Shown here: in pieces, positions 36,262-46,200 of the stretch
Position numbering within the stretch: the first letter of the stretch is position 1
Layout: every line of letters starts with the position of its first letter
Origin: Rhodococcoides kyotonense
Lineage (GTDB): Bacteria; Actinomycetota; Actinomycetes; Mycobacteriales; Mycobacteriaceae
Length of the DNA: 64,000 nt
Reading direction: 5' to 3'
NCBI RefSeq assembly: GCF_001645385.1
Contig: NZ_LVHI01000037.1
Coordinates: 65,588-129,587 of the forward strand
Notes under the pieces: model-generated
Databases searched by the model: none
What the model was told of the DNA's origin: nothing
What the model saw: the letters and a program-made list of their open reading frames with translations, nothing else
Position numbers and translations under genes: made by a program

Positions 36262-38220
36262 ATGGTGACCACTCAAAAGTCGAACGTAACCGAGGAACAG
36301 TCGCGAGCCCTCGCCGAAGAGTCGCGAACCGAAGGGTGGGACAAACCTTCGTTCTGCAAAGAACTGTTCCTCGGGCGATTCCAGCTCGATCTGGTGCACC
36401 CGTACCCGAAACCGGCGCCCGAGGACGCCGCGAAGGGTGAGCGTTTCCTGGAGAAGCTGGGCGCGTACTGCGCCACGCTGGACGGCTCGGTGATCGAGCG
36501 CGAGGAACGCATTCCCGACGAGTACGTCAAGGGGTTCGCAGAACTCGGTTGCTTCGGGCTCAAAATCTCGGAGGAGTACGGCGGAGTCGGACTCTCCCAG
36601 GTCGCGTATAACAGAGCACTGATGATGATCAGCTCGGTGCACGCGTCCCTCGGTGCGCTCATGTCCGCCCACCAGTCGATCGGGGTGCCCGAGCCCCTCA
36701 AACTTGCAGGCACTCAGGAGCAGAAGAAGGAATTTTTGCCACGCTGCGCGAAAGGCGCAATCTCGGCCTTCCTGCTCACCGAGCCCGACGTCGGATCCGA
36801 TCCCGCCCGCATGGCGAGTGCCGCGGTCCCGATCGAGGGCGGCGACGCGTACGAACTCGACGGCGTGAAGCTGTGGACGACCAACGGCGTCGTCGCGGAG
36901 TTGCTGGTGGTGATGGCCCGCGTGCCGAAGAGCGAGGGCCATCGCGGTGGGATCTCGGCCTTCGTCGTCGAGGCCACTTCTCCTGGCATCACCGTCGAAC
37001 GGCGCAACCGGTTCATGGGACTACGCGGCATCGAGAACGGCGTCACGCGGATGCACAAGGTCCGCGTGCCGAAAGAGAACCTGATCGGTCGTGAAGGTGA
37101 CGGCCTGAAAATTGCGCTGACCACCCTGAACGCCGGCCGTCTGGCAATTCCTGCGATGTGTTCGGCGGCCGGGAAGCTCAGCCAGAAGATCGCGCGGGAA
37201 TGGTCCGCGGAGCGTGTGCAGTGGGGTCGGCCGGTGGGTCGGCATGCGGCAGTCGAGAGCAAGCTGTCGTTCATTGCGGCGACGAACTACGCCTTCGAAG
37301 CCGTTCTCGATCTGTCCGGGCAGATGGCCGACGAAGGTCGCAACGACATCAGAATCGAGGCGGCGCTCGCGAAGCTGTGGTGCAGTGAGATGGCCTGGCT
37401 CGTTGCCGACGAGTTGGTTCAGATCCGTGGCGGACGTGGATACGAGACGGCCGATTCACTCGGAGCGCGCGGCGAGCGGGCTGTTCCGACCGAGCAGTTG
37501 CTGCGTGACATGCGCATCAACCGGATCTTCGAAGGGTCGAGCGAAATAATGCGTTTGCTCGTCGCGCGCGAGGCGTCCGATGCCCACCTCGTGGCGGCAG
37601 GCGATCTGGTGAATCCGAAGGCGGATCTCAGCACGAAGGCAAAGGCTGCGGGCACGGCCGGCAAGTTCTACGCCAAGTGGATGCCGCAACTCGTTGCGGG
37701 TAAAGGCCAGTTGCCGACGTCGTACAGCGAATTCGGTTCGTTGGCAACACATTTGCGATTCATCGAGCGGAGTTCACGCAAGCTAGCCCGCTCGATGCTG
37801 TACGGGATGGCGCGGTGGCAGGCGAAGCTGGAGTATCGGCAAGGATTCCTCGGTCGCATCGTGGATATCGGGGCCGAGTTGTTTGCGATGTCCGCGGTGA
37901 TCGTGCGCGCGGAAAGCCAACGGTCCGACGACGCCATGCAGGGCGAAGCCTCGTACGCTCTGGCGGCGGCGTTCTGTGAGCAGGCGACGCTGCGTGTGGA
38001 GATGTTGTTCGGTGCACTGTGGCAGAACACCGACGACACCGATCACCACATTGCGTCCGGTCTGCTCGACGGCGAGTACACCTGGATGGAAGCAGGCGTG
38101 CTCGACCAAAGTGAGGGCACCGGGCCGTGGATCTCGCATTGGCAGCCCGGTGCCTCGACGGAGGACAACGTATGGAACCCGTTCTCCATCTCCACTCCCG
38201 TCGGGGATGGACGAGGTTAG
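36262..38220 (+). CDS. Acyl-CoA dehydrogenase, FadE10-like
   Basis: The product has 652 residues. It should oxidise an acyl-CoA to the 2-enoyl-CoA with FAD. FAD/substrate motifs are FLLTEPDVGSDPARM, LWTTNGVVAELLVVMAR and IRGGRGYETADSLG; the catalytic glutamate is expected in NRIFEGSSEIMR. It is longer than the common 390-residue family and has the extra C-terminal helical part of very-long-chain-type enzymes, close in length to mycobacterial FadE10. Start ATG 36262 has AGGAGG upstream; the open frame before it is not family-like. It sits between two toxin-like cassettes but looks like core metabolism. Confidence 0.9.
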   Translation: MVTTQKSNVTEEQSRALAEESRTEGWDKPSFCKELFLGRFQLDLVHPYPKPAPEDAAKGERFLEKLGAYCATLDGSVIEREERIPDEYVKGFAELGCFGLKISEEYGGVGLSQVAYNRALMMISSVHASLGALMSAHQSIGVPEPLKLAGTQEQKKEFLPRCAKGAISAFLLTEPDVGSDPARMASAAVPIEGGDAYELDGVKLWTTNGVVAELLVVMARVPKSEGHRGGISAFVVEATSPGITVERRNRFMGLRGIENGVTRMHKVRVPKENLIGREGDGLKIALTTLNAGRLAIPAMCSAAGKLSQKIAREWSAERVQWGRPVGRHAAVESKLSFIAATNYAFEAVLDLSGQMADEGRNDIRIEAALAKLWCSEMAWLVADELVQIRGGRGYETADSLGARGERAVPTEQLLRDMRINRIFEGSSEIMRLLVAREASDAHLVAAGDLVNPKADLSTKAKAAGTAGKFYAKWMPQLVAGKGQLPTSYSEFGSLATHLRFIERSSRKLARSMLYGMARWQAKLEYRQGFLGRIVDIGAELFAMSAVIVRAESQRSDDAMQGEASYALAAAFCEQATLRVEMLFGALWQNTDDTDHHIASGLLDGEYTWMEAGVLDQSEGTGPWISHWQPGASTEDNVWNPFSISTPVGDGRG

Positions 38221-38229
38221 CGCGACGGC

Positions 38230-39003
38230 TCAGAACAGCGTCGGTTCAGCGAGACGCCCGTCCCGTGCTTCCTGCACCCGGGCGCTCCAGCGCTGCACGA
38301 GCCACATCTCGACCAGTTCGGGACTGGTTCCGATGTCGGTCGCCCATGACGTGAGCAGTTCGACATAGCGGTCGTACCTGCGTCGCGTGAAGCCGGTGAC
38401 CGCGGGATCCTCCAGCCAGCCTTCGTGGATCAGGGTGGAGACGCCGAACTGATCGATAAGCTGGGCGCGGCCACCTGCGACCGAGGCTTTGGCTGCCCAC
38501 AGGAACGTCGCCATGAGTGACATCCCAACGCCGGGGGTATCGGGCCAGCCGGACCACGATCCGTTGGGAAGTTCGGGTACGACGCGGTCTTTGATACACC
38601 GGTCGAGAACCGCCAGTGTCTTCGCGACGGGGTTCATTTCTGGGCGGGGCAGGTGCGGGTCCTTGACGTCGGGAAACCGTCGCATCGCTTTGCGGTTCTT
38701 GTGGCTACCCTGCCACGCCGCACACAGAAAGAGCAGGCCCAGCGACTTCTGTTCACCCTCGGCGAGTTCGGTGTCGATGCGAAGATCGTTGCGCTGCAGC
38801 GTAGCCCCGCCGTGGGACACGATCGCGCCGTCGAGGTTGCGTCCGCGCAGCCGGATGTCATGCCCCGCACGCTCGAGGTGGGTGTTCCACCAGTCGAGGT
38901 CGACCAGGACGCCGTCGTCGAGCACGTGCAGGTCGTAGCTGCGCAGCTGGCACCACTGCACACAGGCCTCCGGCGGCGTGAAACCTTCGTCGAGAAATGA
39001 CAT
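38230..39003 (-). CDS. Conserved hypothetical protein (257 aa)
   Basis: I do not recognise this family. The product is soluble, rich in tryptophan and charged residues (VLVDLDWWNTHLERAGHDIR; LPNGSWSGWPDTPGVG; EMWLVQRWSARVQEARDG), with no signal or membrane segment. Start ATG 39003 has AGGATGG upstream. It converges on the acyl-CoA dehydrogenase with only 9 bases between stops. A helix-hairpin DNA-glycosylase-like fold is conceivable but unsupported. Confidence 0.6.
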   Translation of the reverse strand: MSFLDEGFTPPEACVQWCQLRSYDLHVLDDGVLVDLDWWNTHLERAGHDIRLRGRNLDGAIVSHGGATLQRNDLRIDTELAEGEQKSLGLLFLCAAWQGSHKNRKAMRRFPDVKDPHLPRPEMNPVAKTLAVLDRCIKDRVVPELPNGSWSGWPDTPGVGMSLMATFLWAAKASVAGGRAQLIDQFGVSTLIHEGWLEDPAVTGFTRRRYDRYVELLTSWATDIGTSPELVEMWLVQRWSARVQEARDGRLAEPTLF

Positions 39004-39158
39004 GGGTCCATCCTGGCATCACCCACCGACACGTCCGGACGGCAGACTCCCCAGGCCCAGCTCGAGATGTGGCTTCTTGTTCACCGAGCGGAACCGATCG
39101 TCGACGACGCGCGTCCAAGGCCAGGGGATCGAATGGGTGTTGCGGCAAGGGGGAGACG

Positions 39159-39488
39159 TTGACGGACGAAGTAGTGACCCCGCTGGAGGCGGATCCGGCG
39201 AGTCTCCGCGCAGCTGGTCAGGACATGCGGCTCGACGCAGATGCGATGGCAGCTGCAGCCGCAAGCGTGAGCGTGGACGGCGGATGTGTGTCGCGGTCCT
39301 TGACTGCGGCCGTGCTGGCCCAGATTCGTCCAGTCGTGTCGGCATGTATCGATGCGGCGTCGTCGCGACTATCCCAGTTCGCGGACGACGTTGTGCAGAG
39401 CGCAGAGGGATACGAGCAGGCGGATGTCGAGTTCGCTGAGGCGCTGAAGAGGTTGGTGTCCGGAGCACCTCAGGGGACAGGGACTTGA
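39159..39488 (+). CDS. EspC-like small protein, cassette 2
   Basis: The product has about 109 residues. The N-terminal LEADPASLRAAGQDMRLDAD and C-terminal YEQADVEFAEALKRL follow the EspC-type layout and match the cassette-1 protein at 33946-34251. The start is uncertain: TTG at 39159 with GGGGGAG very close, or GTG at 39174. Its TGA overlaps the TTG start of the next gene, as in cassette 1. Confidence 0.6.
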   Translation: MTDEVVTPLEADPASLRAAGQDMRLDADAMAAAAASVSVDGGCVSRSLTAAVLAQIRPVVSACIDAASSRLSQFADDVVQSAEGYEQADVEFAEALKRLVSGAPQGTGT

Positions 39489-40449
39489 GAGTCGCGTTCA
39501 CGAGAAGCGTCGTCGCCTCCTGGACGCCAGAACAAGTTTCAGCGGACACCGACAAGCTCAACGAGGCGGCTGGCCTTGTGTCCGAACGAGGTTCGCGAAC
39601 GTCTCGTACGATGGCGGGACTTCGCGAAACTCACGCATGGAGTGGCGACGCCCAGTCTGCCGCATCGGATTGGGCCGCGGCCGAACTGGTCGCACGGAGG
39701 ACCTTTCGCGGGCAACGCGGACGTTGGCGTCAGTTGTCCATTCGGAACTGCACGCCGTCGGTGACTGTCGGATCGCGCTTCTCGGAGCAGTCTCATCAGC
39801 CGAAGCAGACGGTCTGACGGTTGATGAGCATTGGGCGGTATTCGGTAGTGCCGCCGACGTGGAGGTGCAGCGGCGGCACGAACGTGACATCGAGCAGTGC
39901 CTGTCCGGGTTGATGCGGGCAGATGCCACCGCAGCCCAGGCGGTTGCGCGGGCATTGGACGAGTTCCGGTCGGTTGGTGACGACGTGCGGGGATTCGTTC
40001 CCGTCGCGATTGGTCTTGCGTTTTTGATCGACGCCGCGGTGTCGCTGTTGATCTCGGCAGGTGTGGTGTCAGCAGGGGCAATTCTGTTCGCGTTGGTGGA
40101 TGAATTCGGCACCGACAACTGGGACATGATCGAGAGTGCGGTCCCGAGTTCGTTCTACGAAGATGCCGGTCCAGTTGATGAGTCTGGCGTTAGGGAACGA
40201 ATTCAAGACGCTACTGTTCCTGGGCGGAACCGCCCGGTCCGGCAGGTCGCAACAGAAGAGCAACTTCGCGACTTGTGGGACGAGTTGACCGCTGAAGGGC
40301 GGGTCGTGGAAAACAGCGACTATCCGGGCAAGGTAATGGAGCTACCTGATGGGACCAAAGTAATGATGCGTGAGACCAGTAAGTCGGGAGGCGCCACACT
40401 TGACATCTACTATCCAGGCAGCGGAACGGCGAAGGTGCACGTCGCATGA
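39485..40449 (+). pseudogene. Frameshifted WxG-like type VII-associated toxin, cassette 2
   Basis: From TTG 39485 the reading gives a WxG-type helical hairpin (THAWSGDAQSAASDWAAAEL) up to about 39694, then turns into arginine-rich non-coding-like sequence. In the -1 frame from 39694 a coherent protein continues: TEDLSRATRTLASVVHSELH and on to 40449. Joined there, the product aligns through the junction with the intact protein at 34248-35222 (there ADELSRIGEQFESGFKAV), which shows the two parts were one gene of about 320 residues. A hydrophobic segment (FVPVAIGLAFLIDAAVSLLI) and a compact charged C-terminal domain (ELPDGTKVMMRETSKSGGAT) follow, probably the effector. A one-base loss, a sequencing error or programmed shifting could explain it. 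Confidence 0.7.
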
Positions 40450-40895
40450 TTGATAGACGCTTGGAGCATTTTCTTCTCTACGAGATGTCTGACGACTGGA
40501 TGCCAGTGGGTGCGTTCGCGTCTTTAATCCGTCGAATAACGCCCGACGCCTACTCGCGTCGTCAGATTCTGGACGTTATTTCGGAGATTGGGGCTAGAGG
40601 GCACCTTAGGTTCGGTGGGTGGGCGATGCAAACTTCCGAGACGTGGGAGCCCTGGGCGGTGCCTCACGATGTGGCGATGAGCCGAATCGCGAATGGGTTC
40701 AAGGGCAGCGTCGGAGTTCTGAACGCAACCGACAAGGAACTGGCCACCACCGAAGTTTTCCGTGCCGATCTGACCGACGCGGGTTTTGCGCGACTATCAG
40801 AGTTGGGCGGAGATCCGTACGAGATCTACGGCGACCCGTGGGAAGGTGACCCGCTGATGGCGGCGGAAGGTGACTTTCCTCCCTGGGAGCACTGA
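40446..40895 (+). CDS. Putative immunity protein, copy 1 of 3
   Basis: The product has 149 residues. ATG 40446 overlaps the TGA of the toxin-like gene. The layout is RRLEHFLLYEMSDDWMPVG, ETWEPWAVPHDVAMSRIANG, VGVLNATDKELATTEVFRAD and a PWEGDPLMAAEGDFPPWEH tail. The same pattern recurs in the two following copies. I know no named family. Position straight after a toxin-like gene and tandem copies argue for immunity function. It is a soluble protein. Confidence 0.65.
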   Translation: MIDRRLEHFLLYEMSDDWMPVGAFASLIRRITPDAYSRRQILDVISEIGARGHLRFGGWAMQTSETWEPWAVPHDVAMSRIANGFKGSVGVLNATDKELATTEVFRADLTDAGFARLSELGGDPYEIYGDPWEGDPLMAAEGDFPPWEH

Positions 40896-41006
40896 GTATT
40901 CGTGGCCGTGGAGGCGCAGGTTTTGGTGCGCGGGCCCGGTCAATTAGGCGGGGTTGCACTGGACACAAGTGACTACAGGCGGCGAATGAGTAAAGGTGCA
41001 TACCGC

Positions 41007-41450
41007 ATGATCGACAAGAGGCTCGAACACTTCCTGCTCTACGATTTGTCTGACGACTGGATGCCCGCGGGCGAGTTTGCGTCGTTCATACGCCACATCG
41101 CACCGTCTGCGTACTCGCGAACCGCGGTGATCGACGTTATCGCTGAACTAGCTCGCAAGGGTTATCTCGAGTACGGCGGATGGTCGAAAGGGTCTGGGAC
41201 TTGGGAGCCGTGGGGAGTCAGCAGCGACGTTGCGTTGGACCGAATCGCAAACGGCTTCGACGGCGAGCCTGGGGTTCTGGGTGCAACCTAGTGGGAGTTG
41301 GCCAACACCGAGGTCTTCCGAGCTGGCATCACCGATGAAGGTGAGCGGTTGATTCACAGACTGGGCGATCCGTTCAAGCTGTATGGCGATCCGTGGGAGG
41401 CTGACCCCTTGGTGCGGGCTGAGGGCGAATTCCCTCCCTGGCAGCCGTAG
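41007..41450 (+). pseudogene. Putative immunity protein, copy 2 of 3, interrupted by an amber codon
   Basis: ATG 41007 opens a protein collinear with copies 1 and 3 (KRLEHFLLYDLSDDWMPAGE, GTWEPWGVSSDVALDRIANG). At 41289-41291 an in-frame TAG replaces the aspartate codon of the conserved NATDKEL/NATDREL motif. After it the frame continues for 52 more conserved codons (WELANTEVFRAGITDEG, GDPWEADPLVRAEGEFPPW) to the TAG at 41448. The gene is thus a full-length copy with one nonsense change. Confidence 0.75.
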
Positions 41451-41456
41451 GCGCGC

Positions 41457-41900
41457 GTGAACGACGAACGACTCGAACACTTCCTGCTATTCGAGATGGC
41501 GGACGATTGGATGTCTGTGGGGGAGTTCGACTACTTCATCCGTAGCATCTCGCCCGCCGGGCACACGCGGGACAAGCTTCTTTCCACAATTGCTGGCCTG
41601 GCCAGGGCTGGCTACTTTCGGTTTGGCGGATGGTCCATGGAGTCGAAGACTTGGGAACCATGGGACGTGAGCGACGATGTCGCTATGGAGAGGATCTCTC
41701 ACGGGTACCTCGGCGAACCTGGCGTCTTGAATGCAACCGACAGGGAACTCTCGCTAACGGAGGTTTTTCGTGCGGACATCACCGAAGCTGGCCTCGCGCG
41801 TGTTGCCAGGTTGGGCAACCCCTACGAGAAGTACGGAAATCCATGGGAGTCAGACCCCTTGAAGCAAGGTAGCGGCAATTACCCTCGGTGGAAGCCGTGA
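41457..41900 (+). CDS. Putative immunity protein, copy 3 of 3
   Basis: The product has 147 residues from GTG 41457, 6 bases after copy 2. It is intact and collinear with copy 1: ERLEHFLLFEMADDWMSVGE, KTWEPWDVSDDVAMERISHG, VLNATDRELSLTEVFRADIT, then the tail PWESDPLKQGSGNYPRW. Divergence among the copies, despite their tandem order, suggests old duplications or protection against different toxin variants. Confidence 0.65.
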   Translation: MNDERLEHFLLFEMADDWMSVGEFDYFIRSISPAGHTRDKLLSTIAGLARAGYFRFGGWSMESKTWEPWDVSDDVAMERISHGYLGEPGVLNATDRELSLTEVFRADITEAGLARVARLGNPYEKYGNPWESDPLKQGSGNYPRWKP

Positions 41901-41973
41901 CTCGCGGCCCGGCTAGCCGCCCGAGATCTGCGTCCTGGAATTATGGCGTCCTTTCGCCACGGTTGCGACCCAT

Positions 41974-42936
41974 TCATGCCACCTCAACCTGCCACATGTC
42001 ACGGTGTGCGCTGAACCAATCGCGTTGCTTGACAGTCGGTTCGATCTTGAGTCGCTGGCCGTCGATCTCGTTGTACAGAGGGTACGGACGCAGCGAGTTG
42101 TGAACTGTGATGCGCGAATTATCGAGTACCGCAATCTTGCCGAGGTCGAACAGACGGTGAAGGTCGCGGCGGAGAAGAACACCGCCTTCGTCGTGATGGT
42201 CACCAACCTGCGCATAGCTGTATAGATGCGCGGCTTCGAGTACCTCGTGTGGCATCTCCCCCGAGAATGCACATTTCGATGAGTAACGGTCGAGCAGATG
42301 CGCACGGAAAGCAGGCTGGCCGAGTCGAACGCGAGTAATTCTCTCGGTGAACCCACCACTCAGCTGTACTGCCACTGAGCGGATCAGACTCAACCCGCGT
42401 TGGCCGAGATCGGTGTCCAGGGCTGCCGTGAATCGAGGCCAGTCCAACTCGCGAATGCTCAGTTGCGATTTGGCGCTCTTGCACACCGAACGTAGCTTGT
42501 CGCCACTGAGTTCGCCCGCGAGGTCGATCCATCCCTCCCCGTGATGCGTTCGGTAGGTGGTGACATCGATTGTCTCGGTCGCCGGTTCGTCGAACTCGTT
42601 TTTGCATCGCCCGCATTTGTATCGGGGTTTCAACGTCAGGCGTTCGTCCAGAGATCGCCCGGGGCCGCAATACGGGCACTTCTTCAGATCCTTCTTTCCC
42701 GCAGCCAGTTCCACCCGCTCGACGATCGACGCACCGAGAAGGCGTTTCTGATCCCATACAACAAGAGCATCGCCGACTGAGATGTTGCGACTGTTCGGCA
42801 CCTGGCTATTACTGACGTACTGCGAAGACGGATCATCGTCGTATGCATGGCCGCCACGGCCGCCGGACTGGTCGCTCTTGGCGAGCACGAGCCAGGCGCG
42901 CGCAATCCCTCCCGTTGGGGGCCAGACGATGTCCAC
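41974..42936 (-). CDS. HNH endonuclease with EVE-like and zinc-ribbon parts, likely type IV-like restriction protein
   Basis: The product has 320 residues. An N-terminal PUA/EVE-like fold is suggested by VGDALVVWDQKRLLGASIVE (about 52-72). A zinc ribbon follows with CPYC and CGRC pairs. The C-terminal HNH domain is clear: KCAFSGEMPHEVLEAAHLYS, then DEGGVLLRRDLHRLFDLGKI, with the AAH and DLHRLFD residues expected of HNH_2 enzymes. EVE or related domains recognise modified bases, so this could cut modified (phage) DNA. Domain naming of the N-terminal part is tentative; the HNH call is firm. It opens the defence-like island. Confidence 0.75.
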   Translation of the reverse strand: MDIVWPPTGGIARAWLVLAKSDQSGGRGGHAYDDDPSSQYVSNSQVPNSRNISVGDALVVWDQKRLLGASIVERVELAAGKKDLKKCPYCGPGRSLDERLTLKPRYKCGRCKNEFDEPATETIDVTTYRTHHGEGWIDLAGELSGDKLRSVCKSAKSQLSIRELDWPRFTAALDTDLGQRGLSLIRSVAVQLSGGFTERITRVRLGQPAFRAHLLDRYSSKCAFSGEMPHEVLEAAHLYSYAQVGDHHDEGGVLLRRDLHRLFDLGKIAVLDNSRITVHNSLRPYPLYNEIDGQRLKIEPTVKQRDWFSAHRDMWQVEVA

Positions 42937-43297
42937 TAGTCGGTACGCGTCCTGGCATACGTCGTGTGCATAACGAAGTTGTAGCCGTTGAAATCTCCAC
43001 TACGCAACTACGGGCCTCGCTGTCGAGTTTCGTTGCCCCGGGCAGATTCGATATTTCGCCACTGTCGTCGCTGTACTCGGATCTGTGGTTCATTCAATCG
43101 AATGATTTTTCAGTGGCATCGCACAGCCAGCTTTCTGATTGCCGTGTGAACTAACTCCGAAACGTGCTGATAGGGGCAATTTTCGTCGCGGCAATGACTG
43201 GTTCTCTCGCGGAATCACAGGCCTCTCCGGTCAGGAAAGTGTCACCCACCACCTATATCTTGAGTGCAGTTCAACGGTGGTCGAAATGTGAGGTCTG
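42937..43297. other. Intergenic region between the HNH gene and the large helicase
   Basis: About 360 bases between divergent genes, with no supported ORF. It should hold both promoters. A small hairpin TCATTC-AATC-GAATGA followed by TTTTT lies at 43090-43110, and TATATCT at about 43254 could be a -10 box for the helicase operon. GAGGT ends 4 bases before the helicase ATG. Confidence 0.55.
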
Positions 43298-46200
43298 ATG
43301 TCGCTAGTGGATGACGACGAGCTTCGGGGACGCGTACGTCGTCTGCTCCAGTTCCTGCGTGAAACGGTGGGCGCCCAATCCAAGCCGATTCGCTCGTACG
43401 GCACCGACGCTCGCGTCGAGTGGCTGTTCGACGACTCCAGGCCGCTCGACGTCAACACCGACGTCGCCCCCGGTGACGTGGCGGTTCGCATCCCACGCAC
43501 CAGCATCGAGCAGCGCCCGAGCCTGCCGCGCGGTCTCGCAGACCACGTCGACGAATCCACGGCCCCGCCGACCGTCAAGCCCAACGCACCCGCCGAAGCG
43601 CAGGAATGGCTCCAGCGATGGCATGAATGGTCCCTCGACGACCAGCAGCGCCGCCCCTTCGCCGAACTCTTCCGTTCCGTCGACCTCATGCTCCACGACC
43701 TCGGCGCCCAGCCCGAGTCGCTCGAGCTCGTCATCGCCTCCGGCTACCTCGACGCCACCATCGGTGGCCAACAGATCGCCACCCACCTGATCACGCAGCA
43801 GGCCAGCATCAGCCGCGAGGAGTCGACCGGTGACCTCCTCGTCACCGTCGCGCCTGCCAGCAGCCCGCGGCTCGAAGACGTGCAGGTTCTCCTCGACCTC
43901 GACGGCTTCGACCGCGCCGGCTCGAAAGCCCAGCACCGCAGACTCTCCGAGCTCATCACGTCATCGCTCTCTGCCGACATCCCCAAGCTCCTCGGCGACT
44001 GGGCGACCTCCGCGCTGAAGCAGCCACTCACCGTGATCGCGGACCACGACAAGCCCGCCAACTCCACCGCCGACACCCTCCGCATGTCGCCCGCACTCGT
44101 GCTGCGTAAGCGCGGGTCCTACGCGCTGATGTCCTACTACGACGCGATGCTCGCAGCACTCGACAACGGCGCACCCGTACCCGTCGGCCTCTCACACCTC
44201 GTCGAAGGCCACGACGACAACACCCGACGCAACTGGCTCGAAGCCCAGATCAGTGATACCCCCAGCGCCGAACCGCTCTTCCCGTTGCCCGCCAACCGGG
44301 CACAGGCCGGCATCTACAACCGCGTCATGAACGACACCGGCGTCGTCGTCGAAGGCCCTCCCGGCACTGGCAAGACCCACACCATCGCAAACCTGATGTC
44401 TGCGTTGATGGCTCAGGGGCAGCGCATCCTCGTCACCAGCGAGAAGGCCCAGGCTCTCCGAGTTCTCAGGGACAAGCTGCCCGTCGAATTGCAAGATCTC
44501 TGTGTGTCCGTCACGGACATGGCACGTGGGGGATCGGCCGAGCTCGACGAGAGCGTCTCCACCATCGCCTCCCGCAAAGCCTCGTTCGATCCCGACGAGT
44601 CAGCCCGTCGCCTCAAGAGCCTCGCGGGTAAGCGCTTCAGCGCGAAAGAACAGCGGCGCGAGATCAAAGAGCTGATGCGTGTCGCGCGATCGTCCGAAGC
44701 CGACATCCATTCCCCGCTGCCCTCCTACACGGGCACGCTCGCGACGATCATCGGCAAGCTGAACGCTCAGCAGGACGAGCTCGGTTGGATCCCAGGTCCG
44801 CTGCACTCCGAACAGGCGCCGTGCGACGACACCAGCTTCGCCTCGCTTTTCACGGTCAGCACCGGAGGGCCCAATCTGCCGTCCGCCGAGCACATTCGAG
44901 CGCTCAGCCTCCGCATGCACAGCGCGTCGAGTCTCGCTGGTCTCGACGACATCGACCCCACACAGCTTCACTACATCCTTCCGTCCGCGCATGCTTTGAC
45001 CGATCGCGCCAGGACGGTCGAATCGTTCGGACCCACCTACACAGCCCTCGCCGACGGTCTTCTCTCGGGCGCGCTCGGATCCTCGTGGTCCCGCGCGCAG
45101 ACGGTGTCGGCCATGTTGTCCGTGGCGGTCAGCGCCGACGCCGCAGTCGGATCGCACCAGGTCGTGGCGACCGCCTCCCGTCAGGCTCTCAACGCGTTCG
45201 ATGCAGCCGCTCGCCTCCACGAAAGCGGCCAGGCCGGTCACGGGTCACCGCAATCAACCGATCTGCTCGACGCCGGGGCCACGGTCGACGGCGTGCCGGC
45301 CGCGTCGGGTTCTGAGCTGCGACTGGTCGCCGAGCACATCCGAGCTCTCGTTGCCGTCGACGATGCGTCGAACTTGTTGCGCACTATCGGTATCGAGCTT
45401 CCATCCGACGGCGGCACCCGCACCCAGCGCGTCGACACACTCCAGAGTGTCTGGAATCAGGTCCTCGCGACGGGCAGTCTCGCCTCGGCTCGTGATGAGC
45501 TCGTGTCCGCACTTGGTGCCGTGGTCCCGTCGCTCCCGCAGGTGACAACCCTCGCCGACGCCAGTGCTCTCGCCAGCGAGGTCACGGGTCTCACCGATCG
45601 ATCCGACGCCGCATCGGCACGCGCCGAACTCAACGCCCTCGCCGATCGCGTCGCGGCCGAGGTTCCGAACTCCGACTACCTCGTCGTCGCGCTTCGAACC
45701 GCGGATCCCGACGCCTACGAGCGCCTCGCCGCCGATCTTCAGCTGACGGTAGGCAATTCCGCGATTCTGGAGACGCTCGCTGCGCAGGCGCCGATCTTCG
45801 CCCGTGCTATCGACGACGGATTCGTGCCGCCCACAATGTCGTTCACCAAGGCGTGGGCGTGGCGGTGGACTCGGCAGTGGGTCGAGAGCGTTCAGCAGCC
45901 CGACCAGAACGAGCATCTCGACGCCGAACTCGATGCCATCGATGAAGAGCTGTCCTCGCTCACGGCGCAACTCGCAGCCGAACAGGCGTGGCAGGAATGC
46001 TTGCAGCGCATGACGAATCGCGAGGTCACGGCCCTGCGCGCGTACCAGGAGAACATGTCCAACGCCGGACTCGGAACCAACGCGCTCGCGCAGCGGTACC
46101 GCGTCGCAGCACGAGCCGCGATGAAGGATGCGCAGACGGTCGTGCCGGCGTGGGTCATGCCGATCGCACAGGTGTTGTCGTCGATTCCGCCGCAGCAGAA

